Positions 22,495 through 34,670 of a DNA stretch of 64,000 nt are shown in pieces. Under the pieces are notes generated by a model, which saw only the letters and a program-made list of their open reading frames with translations, was not told the DNA's origin and searched no databases. Source of the DNA: Chimonanthus salicifolius (taxonomy: Eukaryota > Streptophyta > Magnoliopsida > Laurales > Calycanthaceae). The stretch covers positions 58,628,962 through 58,692,961 of the forward strand of contig CM023540.1 in the NCBI GenBank assembly GCA_013350335.1. The letters run 5' to 3'. The position numbers and the translations under genes are program-made. Position 1 is the stretch's first letter; every line of letters starts with the position of its first letter.

Positions 22495-25400
22495 TGTAAC
22501 GCCCCGCCCCTTTTGACTCGCTTAGCCGAAAATCAGAGTATATTTTTTTTTTGAAATAAAGAGTGACCAAGAACGTGGGACGTCACGACGCGAGTTAAGT
22601 CCGAGCTTCCAAAGCCCGACCCTTAACTGGCCAACCCTACGTGTACGTGGAATTAAGTCCACGAGAACGGTTCACACGTAGAAAGTAAGCTTGCGGAATA
22701 TAAACTTAATGCGGAATTATAATAGAGTCTATCCTACCAATTTTTAAATAGCAAGGAAGTTACATCACTTAAATTACTAAAATACCTCAAAATTAGAATG
22801 TCCAAGATAAAGTCCAAACCATAGCAAGTAATCTAAAGTATTACAGTCCAACGAACGAAGTACTCAAATTACATTTCCAAAATTAAAACTTAAGTAAAAT
22901 AAACTAACTCGCTCCTCCAAGCTCCTACGCTTGGCTCCGGTCACGTCCTTCCTTTCCTCCATTTCCTGCGTCATCATCTAAGGTGGGAGTAGGGCGTTAG
23001 ACAACGCGCCCAGTAGGTACTCCGAGTAGGGTCAACACATGAATTAGTGATCACAAAACACATAGGTAATAGTATAGAAAACCATGCAGTCAATGTCATG
23101 CCATGGGTGTCATATGTCATGAGTCCCACCCATCATCCATATCATCATTATACAATGTCCCTTTTGATGGAAAAACCCTCATCAAGGTATCCCCATATTT
23201 GTTTATCGGTCGCTCCGACGGAGCATGGACTCCGATTACATTTCATCCCTCCCCTGCCATGCATGAGATGTAAGTACAATATGCCATATAATAATATTAC
23301 AAACCATAGCATTAAATCCCATGTTAAAACATGTCATTTGATTACCAAAATAAATCAAGTAAAACATTCATATACACATAATCCATGGCTTTCAATGAGG
23401 TAGGAATCCTACCAAAGACCAACTAATATGCCTCGCGTTTCCGTCCAAGAATTCGGTCACCGATTGCGCACCACTTGCAAGATCCCGTTACCTTATTACA
23501 CATCAACAAATTAACCCAATGTTTCAACCATGCCTAAGTCCATTATACATGCCTTAGTGGGGTTTGGCCATACACCATGGCCGAACCTCACTAACTAGGT
23601 TTTTGGGTCCCTTTTTAAATCTTTAGATCCATTTAGTCATGTGGGTCTAAAATCAGCCACCCTTTGGTTCATTTATCCAACACATAAGGTCATCATTAAA
23701 AAGTCCCCAAGTCCACAAACATCCCCCATGGGGTTCGGCCATACACCATGGCCGAACCCATGGTTCTTCATTTTGGCCATATTTACATTTTTGCCGCTCC
23801 TTCTTCCATGGTTAAACACTTCTTCCATTCATGCACATCTATGTCCATAACTGATCCATAAGTATGGATCCATCAATGACTCATCAACCATGACATAAAA
23901 ATCATTATACATCATCCATTTCCTTAACTTAATACCCATTCATTTTAAACATGCATAAATTCATACTTAACCTATAAAAAAGGTTCATAAAATGGGTCAT
24001 GGGGTTCGGCCATACACTATGGCCGAACCCATGATGTCATTTCCTCCTCTTTCTTGGATCCTTTATCACATTTTAGATCCACAACAAGGTCCCTTCTTGA
24101 GGGGGTTTCAAACATACATTTATGTCATTATCATTTACCACTTTTAAGCCTTCTAAACTTACCAACATTCCCCATCATCTTCATGGTTCCAAAAACATTT
24201 AAATCCAACAAAATCTCTCCATGGGGTTCGGCCATACAACATGGCCGAACCCAGGGTCCATAGTTCATCTTTATTGGCAACATTTAAGACTATAAATAAT
24301 CATCAATATTTCTCCATGGTTTCCCTCACTTAACCCTTTTAAAATTTACTAACTTTTAACCATTCAAAACCTCAAAAATCATTAACCATCATTCCATGGT
24401 TTCCATCCTTTAAACCCCTTAAAAATTACTTAATCTCCTTCCATGGGATTCGGCCATACAACATGGCCGAACCCTATGGTTCATTATTTCTTCAAAAATC
24501 ATATTTCCATGATTTGTTACTTGGTAGTTCTCATACAAGAAACCCTAGGGTTTGGCCATGCAAAGGTCAAACCATACATTTTGATCATTCACCATACTTT
24601 TGACATGTATGACGTCCTCTCCATGTATCCATAACCATGGTCTTTTACCCATCTTTGCCATGCATGCATACATAACCCATAGATATACATAGTGTCCTTA
24701 GTATTCCATTATTTTACTTAACCTATCTTACCCCTTTCTTGGATGGATTTTAGATCCATGGCCCATAATATTTTGGCCACCAATTAATCCAAGAAAAATG
24801 GACTCCATGGTCTCCTTTTTGCTCTTTTAAAAATAAACTCTTGTTGAGGACTACTTACCAATCCCGCGGCTCTTCCGGTTTCCTTTTGCTCCTCTTTGAT
24901 CCTTAGCCTTCCTTCTTCCTCTTCTCTTTGATCTTCGGCCAATATATGAGCTTGATCAAGATGAGATCACCAAGGGTTGGTTTGGCCAAGATGGAGTAGG
25001 TTTGAGAGAGGGAGAGGAGGAAAGAATGGAAAATATCCTAAGTCTTGGGTCTTGGGAGTGTGGTCGGCCAAGCTTGGGATCTCCTCCTTTTCTCTAAGTC
25101 TTTTTCTTGTCTTTCTCCTTGTGTGAGGGTCGGCCAAGAGAGAGAGGGAGAGAGGGAGAGAGTGAGATGGAAACCCTAGATTTTTCCATCTTGTTTTGGG
25201 TTGCTTGGGTTAGACTCCATCACCTCTCCTTTGACCAATGCATGGTCTTGCATGCCCTTAATCTTGGGCCTCTTGTCTAGTATACCACCCATGTACACGG
25301 TTTTGGGCTTGGGTTTCCTTGGTGGTTTGGTGGTTTGGGTGAGGTGGAACCACCACCTCACAATGGGCCAATGCATGCCCTAGCATGTCCACCTTCTAAG

Positions 25401-26475
25401 GATCTTGTCTAGCCATGGAGGGTGCATGCCCTCCACATGGCACACCCAACCCCTCCCATGGCCAACGGTTTTGGTTCCTTTACCATGGATGGTTTGGTGG
25501 TTTGGATGAGGTGGAATCACCACCTCATTTTTGGCCAATGCATGCTCTCCACCTAGGCTTTTGGTCTAGCCAAAGGGGAAGCATGCCCTCCATGTGGCAC
25601 TCCACCCATGCCAACGGTTTTGGGTGGGTTTTGTCTTGATGGTTGGGTGATTTCCATGAGATGAAACCACCCATTTGACTCACCCATTTCCTAGGTGATT
25701 CACCCCCATTGAACTCACTCCATGTAATGCAACTCATTAATTTAATTTGATATTTAACTTAGGTCATTTAATTACATAATTTAATTCCATTTATTTCTCT
25801 TTAATTTCTCCATGAATCCACCCAAGTCAACCATGGTGGCTGGCCCCACCAATGCCTTGGCCCACCCGCCACCTCACTTGATGAGGTGGAGTTGGGTCCC
25901 ACTTGATTATGCCACCTTGATTTATTCCAACTTAACTTAGGTGATTTTAATCAATTTATTCAATTCAATTCACCTTGATCCTCCTCAATTCCCTTTGACT
26001 TATCCATGGTTGACCAAGTCAACCATAGGTAGTCAACCCCACCTATGTTTTGGTCCACACGCCACCTCACTTGATGAGGTGGAGTTGGGTCCCATTTGAT
26101 TATGCCATCTTGATTCATTCCAATTTAACTTAGGTGATTTTAATCACTTCATTCCATTCCATCTACCTTGATCACCATTGGGCCCATGGCCCAATTAAAT
26201 TCACCTCCTACCCATTTACCCTAATGCTCAAACCATCTTGACCCATTGGGTCCCAAATGGGTATTTGACCCAATTGACCATCCTTGACCCAATTAACCAT
26301 CATTGACCCATTTAAATGAAATTAATCCAATCCTTGGTCCATTGGACCCTGCTTGGGCCATTTCCCCAATTTTGGTCCATCAACCATCCATTCCATCAAA
26401 ATTCTTAATTTCAACAATTAAAATAAATAATAGCCAATGTAATTATTGATTTAAAAAAAATCCAGGGCTATTACA
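22495..26475 (-). repeat. LTR L3: 3' LTR of truncated element gypsy-1, 3981 bp
   Basis: Starts TGTAACGCCCC and ends GGGCTATTACA, directly next to the gypsy-1 purine tract and integrase, so in element sense (minus) it is the 3' LTR. It carries the family modules: GGGCGTTAGACAACGCGCCC near 22991, TTTTGATG/CATCAAGG near 23163, the GGTAGGAATCCTACC palindrome near 23399, five clear palindromes (about 23561, 23731, 24001, 24225, 24447) and a splice donor (GTAAG, 24858 to 24854). The left flank is CAGTG; the matching duplication is not found because the other end of the element is deleted. Confidence 0.9.
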
Positions 26476-26481
26476 ATATAA

Positions 26482-26490
26482 CCCTCTTTT
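26482..26490 (-). promoter_or_regulatory. gypsy-1 polypurine tract
   Basis: AAAAGAGGG in minus sense, seven bases before the 3' LTR. gypsy-2 has the same motif (38091-38100). Confidence 0.7.
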
Positions 26491-26536
26491 GAAATTTTCA
26501 TCCCGAAAATTCGAGCGAACTAGGGGTTCAAACAAC

Positions 26537-27823
26537 TCATACAAAAAGCTCCGGATGAGCGGCTCTCATTTCTGACTCAAGTTCCCAGGTGACTTTCTCA
26601 TTGCCATGTCGTTCCCATACCACCTTGACGAACTGAATGGCACTATTCCGTAACACCCTTTGTTCTCTCCCGATCACTCTGACCGGCTTCTCCACATACG
26701 TCACGTTGCTTTGCACATCAACGTCTTGCACGTTCAATACATGTGAAGGATCGGGGTTGTGCTTCCTCAACATGGACACATGGAACACATCATGTAAAGA
26801 TGATAACTGTGGAGGAAGTGCCAACTGATAAGCCACCTCCCCCACCCTCTTCAAGATTGGAAACAGCCCCACAAATCTAGGTGACAACTTCCCTTTCTTT
26901 CCAAATCTCATGTGTCCCTTCCGTGGTGAGACTTTCAAGAACACTAAGTCTCCCTCCTCAAACTCAAGGAACCTTCTCCTTTTGTCAGCGTAGCTCTTCT
27001 GACGACTCTGCACAGTGAGTAGGTGTTGTCGTGTTAACTTAATCTGCGCCGTGGTCTCCGCAACCAACCCAGGTCCAATCAGTGCAGGCTCACCGGCCTC
27101 TATCCAGCACACTGGTGATCTGCATGGCCTACCATACAAGGCCTAAAATGGAGCTATCTAGAGGCTTGCGTAGTAACTATTGTTGTAAGAGAACTCCACC
27201 AGCGGCAAGTGATCCTCCCATCCACCCTTGAAGTCTAGCATACATGCTCTCAACATGTCCTCCAATATCTGTATCGTCCTCTCCGACTGTCCATTAGTCT
27301 GTGGGTGGAATGTTGTGCTAGTCAATAAGTTGGTCCCCATAGCCGATTGCAGGCTCCGCCATACTCTGCCGGTGAATCTGCCATCTCTATTTGACACAAT
27401 AGTCCGGGGAATACCATGTAGTCTGATGATATCCCGGATGTACCGTCGACCCAAAGCCTCAGATGAATCTGTCATCTTGATGGGGAGGAAGTGAGCCGAC
27501 TTAGTCAATCGGTCCACCACGACCCATATTGCATCGTTGCCCTTTGATGACCTTGGCAATCCTATCACAAAATCCATGGAGATGTGCTCCCATTTCCACT
27601 CCGGTATTGGTAAGGGTTTGTGTAAACCCGGTGGCTTTTGATGTTCCGTTTTACCTTGCTGACAAGTTAGGCAATGAGCAACAAACTCTGCCACATCTCT
27701 CTTGAGCCCATGCCACCAATAGTGCCTCTTCAGATCATGATACATCTTGGTGCTGCCCGGATGGATAGAGAGTTTGGTTTGGTGTGCCTCGATCAACAAC
27801 TCTCTTCTGCAGCTCTTAGGCAC
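26537..27823 (-). pseudogene. gypsy-1 integrase with chromodomain-like C-terminus
   Basis: Two open stretches (221 and 200 codons) are split by one in-frame TAG near 27149. In order: a zinc-binding HHCC head (HPGSTKMYHDLKRHYWWHG, CLTC), the catalytic core (SMDFVIGLPRS, VSNRDGRFTG, GQSERT), a GPY/F-like block (RFVGLF), and a C-terminal block ending VVWERHGNEKVTWELE...HPELF that matches chromovirus (Tekay/Del-type) chromodomain tails. Such tails are thought to steer insertion into heterochromatin. The second catalytic Asp (usual SDRD) is Asn here (SNRD), so the enzyme would be inactive even without the stop. Close relative of the gypsy-2 integrase. Confidence 0.92.
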
Positions 27824-27940
27824 ATATGTTCTACCTCATAGCACAAGACCCTGTCCCGGTCGTAATTCCCATTCTGGTACAACCTCACCGGTAGACATCT
27901 TGGCCCATATCTCCTCAACCTCTAGATCTATCCATTTCTC

Positions 27941-28920
27941 CTATTCAATCTTGGAGACCATGTTGGACCGTATTATCAAATTGTACATACTCCCATGGTT
28001 CTTGATGTACAAGTTGAACTCTCGGATGGTGTTCAGCATATCCCATTCCGTCCTGATCAAACTGGCCACTGTCGCATGTGACATACGGCTGAGGGTATCC
28101 GCCACTTTGTTCGCCTTGCCTGGATGATGCTGAAGCGCGAACTCATAATCTTGCAGGTATTCCATTCACCTGCGCTGCCTCATATTGAGTTCCTTCTGAT
28201 CAAACAAGTATTTCAAGCTCTTGTGATCTGAAAACACCTCAAATTTCTCGCCATAAAGATAGTGTCTCCAGCTTTTGAGAGCAAAGACCACTACGGCTAG
28301 TTCCAGATCATGTGTGGGATAGTGACGTTCATGAATCTTCAACCGTCTTGAACCATAAGCCACTATGCGTTGGCTTTGAGTGAGAGAACACCCAAGTCCC
28401 TCTCCTAAAGCATCACAAAATACCTCATAGCCCTTGCCTCTTTCCGACAAAATCAGAATAGGAGCAGTTGTAAGCCTCTCCTTCAGCTCCTCAATCTCCG
28501 GTTGCACACATCTGACCACTCAAATTTGACTCCTTTCTGAGTGAGTCGGGTAAGTGGAGATGCAATCTTGGAGAAGTCCATGATGAATTTCCTATAGCAA
28601 CCTGACAATCCCAGAAAGTTGCGGATTTCGGTCACATTCGTCAGTGCTTTCCATTCTCTCACTGCCACCACCTTAGCCGGATCCACGACTATTCCTTCCG
28701 TTGATGTGACATGTCCTAAGAAATTGGCCTCAGACAGCCGGAACTCGCACTTGTTTGCTTTGGCATATCATTGATTTTTCTTTAGGGTGTCCAAGGCTAT
28801 CCTTAGATGTTCTACTTGCTCCTCCCGATGGTGGGAATAAATCGGGGTATCGTTAATGAAAACAATTACAAACTTGTCCAAATAGGGACGAAAGATTTTG
28901 TTCATCAGATCCATGAATAT
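27941..28920 (-). pseudogene. gypsy-1 RNase H and reverse transcriptase C-terminal half
   Basis: Minus-sense blocks: FVIVFINDTPIYSHHREEQ (RT active-site loop; INDT replaces the usual IDDI), FRLSEANFLGHVTSTEG, NFLGLSGCYRKFIMDFSKI, then RNase H with [33 protein letters not shown] and [16 protein letters not shown] (all three acidic residues kept), and [15 protein letters not shown] [15 protein letters not shown]. Defects seen: a frame change near 28500, TGA for Trp after RQRR (near 28165), and an early stop in KKNQ*YAK. The RT N-terminal half, protease and gag are gone: homology ends at 28920, right after the palm-domain FMDLMN-like block. Confidence 0.9.
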
Positions 28921-29269
28921 AACCCCTCTATGGGTATAATCCATTTATGGTCATAACTAATACCTTCGTAGGACTAATATGTCTATCATAGGGCTAACAG
29001 GTCTAACATACAACCTATACATCAACTATGGAATCAAAATGTCTATAATAAGACCAATATGTCAACTTATGGGACAAAACTGTCCCTCACATTACCAATA
29101 AGTCTACTATAATGCCAATGTCCGGCATCAATCCAAATCACCATGGGAACCCTCATCCATGGGAACATAGTATCTATCCATAGAACTGTCACTTTTACCA
29201 TGGAACCACTGTATCTATCGGGGGATCGGTATACCCACCAATTGTCATCATCGACACATTGATTGACTT
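28921..29269. other. Unassigned segment after the gypsy-1 deletion point
   Basis: Repetitive AT-rich text with ATATGTCTA/ACATGTC-like words (for example AATATGTCTATCATAGGGC and AAAATGTCTATAATAAGAC). No coding. It may be leader sequence of gypsy-1 or filler DNA. Confidence 0.4.
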
Positions 29270-29880
29270 AGTTTCTCATCAACATCTACGTTCACATACT
29301 TGGGGAAATTGCCTAATCATCATCTTGCATTCTTTGTTTTGGGAAGTTGTTTTCTATGTATCACATAATGTCTCTCTCTTGGGGAAATTACCAAATAAGC
29401 ACCCTTAGTTTTGGGAAAAACTTCCCAAGTATCACATGATGTCTCTTGTTTGGGGAATTGCCAAATAAGCACCTTGTATTTCTTGTCCTTGGGGAAATTT
29501 TCCTAAGTCAAGTACCATTTATTGACTTAGTTCCTTCATAAAGTTGGTGTTTTCATATTTTTTGGGGGAAAATTGCCAACTAAGCACACTTAGTTTTTGA
29601 AAAAAAAACTTCCTAAGTAGCAAATGTTCTTTCTCAACTTGGGGAAATTGCCAAATAAGCATCTTGGTGTTTGGGGAAATCGGGGAAATATCTCCTATTT
29701 TGCTATGTTTGATAAATCCATCACTGTTTCTCAATTTGGGGAAAAATCCAGATGTTTCTTATTTTTGGGGAAATTTTCCTATGTATCAAATGTTGTTTTC
29801 TCACTTTTGGGGAAGTAGGCCCTATCTTGCTACGTTTGATAAATCCAACTTATATTGACTGTCCTTCCCTTGCTATCATT
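29270..29880. repeat. Diverged tandem array of GGGGAAATTGCC units (gypsy-1 leader)
   Basis: The phrase TTGGGGAAATTGCCAAATAA recurs about eight to ten times in diverged form at irregular spacing (for example 29306, 29379, 29452, 29561, 29638, 29674). The same words, plus TTTGCTATGTTTGATA, occur in the gypsy-2 leader (43740-43950), between its primer site and extra ORF. This array is therefore probably the remaining 5' leader of gypsy-1, expanded. A junction to another LTR family follows near 29900-29940. Confidence 0.65.
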
Positions 29881-30258
29881 CCTTTTTGTTTGGCCCTTTT
29901 TGCCCGATTACTTATTCCCCTACTCTTTTTCTTCAATAGATTGAGCTCCTTTCAACTGAGCGTATCGTCTTTCTCGCTTTGAATTTTGAGGCACACACAG
30001 GTGAGGGAACTTATCACCGCTTTTAGCATGCATCTATGCATATTACTACTTTATTAGATGTACGGGTATGGAATGCGGCGAATGGGGGTCCCCAATATTA
30101 TTAGCCACTCGGCAAGGGAACTGTTATACCATTATGTGGCGGGTCTCCATCCAGGTGTGTTCGTATCCGCTTCTCGTAGAAACATATATGAATTGATTAT
30201 TTGATGTTATAATTGACTGATTGTGTGGCGACATGATTGGAGTTTACTTTATTGATAA

Positions 30259-33200
30259 TGTAACGCCCCGCCTTCTCCGAGAAATCAGAGTCTAATTTTT
30301 TTTAAAAAAATAATAATAAAACATCGAAAGAGAGCGGGCGGCGTCACGACGCGAGCTAAGTTCAGACTACCCAAGTCTGAACCTTAACTGGCCACCCATG
30401 TGTACATGGACTAGACCATGATAATAAGTCACACATGGAACTAACTACAACATGCGGAATAAACTAGACTAACTGCAGAAATAATATGAATAGATAGCAA
30501 GTAACAGTCTCAATTGACAATTAAGATAAACAATCATCCATAGTTAATAACCTAATCAAACCATAGCAAGTATTAACTTATTACATGTCCATCAAAATAT
30601 AATTCAAATGACAATAGATAAGTAATCATGTTCATCATTCAAGCACTTAGGCTTGGCTCCCCTCCCGGTCATCGACCTTCTCTTTCCTTTTCCTTGTACC
30701 TGCATTCTCCTCTGAGGATAGAATTAGGGTGTTAGATCAACGCGCCCAGTAGGTTCCCTAATCAGGGCTACCACATGGTAGCATATAAAACATGCATATA
30801 TATCATATTACATGATCATCAAAAACAGGTAAAACAATGCTATGAAGTATGCACATGCAATGAGTCTCTCCCATCATGTACATTCATAGCCATCACTTGA
30901 CGTGCCTCGCACCGTTAAGGTAAATCACAATACACTTCCATCTCTTCATCATTGAGTTGACTCATATCACATATTAGTCCTCCTGGCGGGACTCTCATTG
31001 CCTAAGGAGACCATTGTGACTATGATCATCATGTTACTCCTCCTGGCAGGACTCTCATCGCCTAAGGAGGACTAACTCATAATTGCAACACTGTAGAACC
31101 TCAGTCGTTATCCCATGTCCATGCATGAGATGCCAATGCTTTGTATGCCATTTGTAAATGCATAATTCATCATTCAAAATATGGTAAGTAATAGTATGTC
31201 AATAACTCATAAAACCCTCATGAAAACAGGTGTAAATGTGGTTACAAGTAGGTAGGAAACCTACTGAAGATTCACTTTAGTGTTCAATCTTTCTTAATCG
31301 TCACCCGTTCACGACTCGCACGCCGTATACGCAAGTCTGGATACCCTATTTAAATAGCAGCGAACCAAATATTCATCATGTAATTCCAACTTAGTCAATG
31401 TCCCAAAGAAGCACTATGTGGGGTTCGGCCATGCCCATGGCCGAACCTCACCTATTTATCCTTTGGTTTCTCATTCGTTTAATCTTTATTCAACATCAAG
31501 TTCTACAAAAATACCTTGGTAGCGTTCGGCCATACAGCATGGCCGAGCCATAGCCCTTTGATTTGGGTCCATACAACCATACCTATGATCATTCCACCTT
31601 TGATCATTTCTCCTATATTTACCATTATGCCATTGGTTCCAATACTCAATTATATCCCATTTTAACCTTTAAAATTACCGATCAATTCCATGGAATGGAT
31701 CCACACCAAAACCTATTGTCATGGTCCATGATCTCTACATTGAAACCTTTTAATTCAATAAAAACATTCCACATAAAATAATCATATGAAGTGGTCCATG
31801 GGGTTCGGCCCTATACATGGCCGAACCCAATGGCTCCTTTGGTCCAATAGCTTTAACCTAGGTATTTAACTTAGGCTACACCCTTTTTCCAAGGTTATTA
31901 CATGGTTCAGCCATCCATAGGCTGAGCCAAATCAGTAACCATAAAACTCCATGGTTTCCATGTTTCAAAACATGAAAACCAACCAATCTTTTACATGGGG
32001 TTCGGCCCTCCATGGTGGCCGAACCCAATGGTTATTTTTACCATTTTTAGACCTCTATTAATCAAGGTTAAAACCTTGGTGTATTCGGCCATAACCATGG
32101 CCCAATACACACCCCATTTGCTCCATGTTATTAAACCAAAATAACATATAAATACTTACCAAACTTCCAATCTTTCTCTTTGCCTTTGGTCCTTGGTTTC
32201 TTCCTTTTATTTCTTCCTTCCTTTTGCTGTTTTGTGCTTGATCTACTGGTGCAAACACCTCTGATGTTCCAGCTAGGAAAAACGAATTGGAGAGAGGGAG
32301 AGAGAGATGGGAAAATCTTGGGTTTGCAATGACAAAAATCGGCCAACCTTGGTGATTGTTTCCTTTAGTACTTCAGCCCACAAGACCCCTCCATTCCCTC
32401 ATCAATTCTTACCAAAAACGATGGGCCTTGGGTGCTATCCAAGGCACCCCTTGGTACCTGCCTATGCAGCCTTTCAACTCCCCAAGCAACACCTCCCATT
32501 TCCATGTGTTTCATTTAAAATTTAACATGGAAATCACCCCAACAAGTCCCCAACGTGTGGGACTTGTTTTGGTGGTTAAGACTGAGCCAAACTACTCCTA
32601 TTCCCTCTGAACTCACTGATTTACAGTCCCATTAATTTCCATTTTGACTCACCCAACTCACATGTCCAACTCACATGTCCAACTCACCTCATTAATTGAC
32701 AATCATTTAATGTATTTGAGTCAACTCATTCTTAATTCAAATTAAATAAAATCAGTTCCACTTAACCTGATTTAACTCACCATTGAACTCATTTGTGGGT
32801 TCACACGGTCAGCTGTGGTCAACAAAGTCAACCCGACCCGTTGGGCCGCCCTTTAGCTCCTTGACCCGTTTTTGACTCCATGACCCAATTATGGGTATTT
32901 TGGTCATTTGTAATTGGTTCTCACATGTGCATCAGGCCTACCCATTTTTACTCTACCTGATTTCCTATCAGTTCAGCCTGACCCCATTTAATTTGAGCTT
33001 ACACAATGGTCAAATCATCCATTTTGACGCATTGGGTCCAATTGGGCCCTTTGACCCATTTAGCCATTTTCAACCCAATTGATGTTTATTACCCATCCAA
33101 TCAAACTTGACATTTATAATGTGCTCATATGACCTTAATTTGAGCAATGGACCCCACCATTTCCTTATTTACAATCATATTTATTGAATTCACCAATCTA

Positions 33201-33437
33201 GGGGCATTTTCGTAATTATTCCAATCATTGAGAATTCTTTGACCCAATTAACTATTTTGACCCAATTTGATGTACATTACCCATTCATTATAATTTGACC
33301 CTTATAATATATTCATAGGATCTTAATTTGAGCAATGGGCCCCACTATTTTCTCATTTAACATCATAATTATTAAATTCACCAAATCCAGGGGCATTTTC
33401 GTAATTATCCATTTCATTGAGAAATTGGGGTGTTACA
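30259..33437 (-). mobile_element. Solo LTR L4, gypsy chromovirus-type family, 3179 bp
   Basis: Starts TGTAACGCCCCG, ends GGGGTGTTACA, flanked by GATAA at 30254-30258 and 33438-33442. Same subfamily as the gypsy-2 LTRs (shared TCTCCGAG start and TCCTGGCGGGAC hairpin units near 30980 and 31041). Modules: GCGTTAGATCAACGCGCCC-like text near 30728, CTTGACG/CGTTAAG near 30896, CCATGCATGAGATG near 31127, GTAGGAAACCTAC near 31253, palindromes near 31421, 31523, 31803 and 31999 with weaker ones near 31912 and 32082, and a splice donor (GTAAG, 32159 to 32155). Confidence 0.93.
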
Positions 33438-33442
33438 GATAA

Positions 33443-34080
33443 TATGTTAAGATGCCAACATGCGAACATATGATATGTGGGGTATATGCCTGATTTGGTG
33501 TGATATGTCATGTTGATAATGTGATGTATGATCATGTAATAATTAGTTTGGACTGCTAGATGTTATAACATGCTTGGATGTTAACATGCCAACCAGTGAT
33601 AAATAGTGATGCATATACCTGATTATTATGTGACGAACTATGTTAATAGCATGTGTAAGTGTAGAGTTAATTGTGCATACATATAACTGACGTATGTGGG
33701 ATGTCCGTGGGGACGTGGGTACTAGGCAAAATCAGGATCTAGAGACTCCCCCTAGCATGTCGGGTAGTTAGGGTGGGGATGTTTGTGGGATAGCGCGGTG
33801 GACGTGTGGTTGGGATTCGGACTCCCTTGTGATTGGAAATGTGTAGTTGTAATCCCTTGCATGGATTAAATGGTCGGTCCGACATGTGTTTCTTGGACAC
33901 ACCTATGAGAGAGGTGTGATCTGATTTAGAGAACAAGGTGCCTAGGAGTCCCAGATAAGGACTACTTGGGAGGTAGTTATGTTAGCCCTAGAGAGACCAT
34001 CGGGTTGAATGTTGGTTCACTCAGGTTGTATTGGAAGCCCCTACAGTCACGGTACCCTAGTGCGGGGTGACGAGGCATCC
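33443..34080. other. Unique part of the second-family LTR
   Basis: Continuation of the interrupted LTR. No gene; only short open frames. Confidence 0.5.
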
Positions 34081-34500
34081 CCGGATGAGAGAGTAGGCTG
34101 AGGAGGTGCTCGCTCGCTCATTGGTCGAAGGACGATACGGTGAGGGACAGCTCCTGCTGGTATGGTTTGTGATTCCCCGGATGACCGAGTAGGCTGAGGA
34201 TCCGCTGGCCCGCTCATTGGTCGAAGGACGATGCGGTGAGGGACAGCTCCGCTAGGTATGGTTTGTGATTCCCCGGATGACCGAGTAGGATGAGGAGGTG
34301 CTCCCCCGCTCATTGGTCGAGGGACGATGCGGTGAGGGACAACTCCCTCTGGTATGGTTCGTGATTCCCCAGATGACCGAGTAGGCTGAGGAGGTCCTCG
34401 TACGCTCATTGGTTGAGGGACGATGCGGTCAGGGACAGCTCCCGCTAATGTGGTTCGTGATTCCCCGGATGACCTAGTATGCTGAGGTGTTTTCAGAACT
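34081..34500. repeat. 96-bp tandem repeat, about 4.4 copies
   Basis: Units begin CCGGATGA(C) at exactly 34081, 34177, 34273, 34369 and 34465. Each contains GAGTAGGCTGAGGA, CGCTCATTGGTCGA and GACGATGCGGTGAGGGAC. The period is a multiple of three, so one minus-strand frame stays open for 120 codons as 32-residue repeats. This is a by-product of the period, not clear evidence of a gene. Confidence 0.95.
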
Positions 34501-34670
34501 CATTAGTCGAGGGATGATGCGATGTGATGTTATGAGATATTCCAGGCTATGACACCTGTAGGGTGGGGAAAGCCTGCGATATGATGTGATGAGATATTCC
34601 AAGCTATGACACCTGTGGGTGGGGATAACCTGCGATGTGATGTGATGATATTCTAGGCTAGGACACCTTT

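Noticed and set aside
27228..27494. Plus-strand frames opposite gypsy-1 and gypsy-2 pol (for example 27228-27494, 27747-28127, 38791-39273)
   Set aside because: Antisense shadows of well-identified minus-strand pol domains.
34047..34409. 120-codon minus-strand frame of 32-residue repeats
   Set aside because: Explained by a 96-bp tandem repeat whose period is a multiple of three. Low complexity, with no similarity to a known family.
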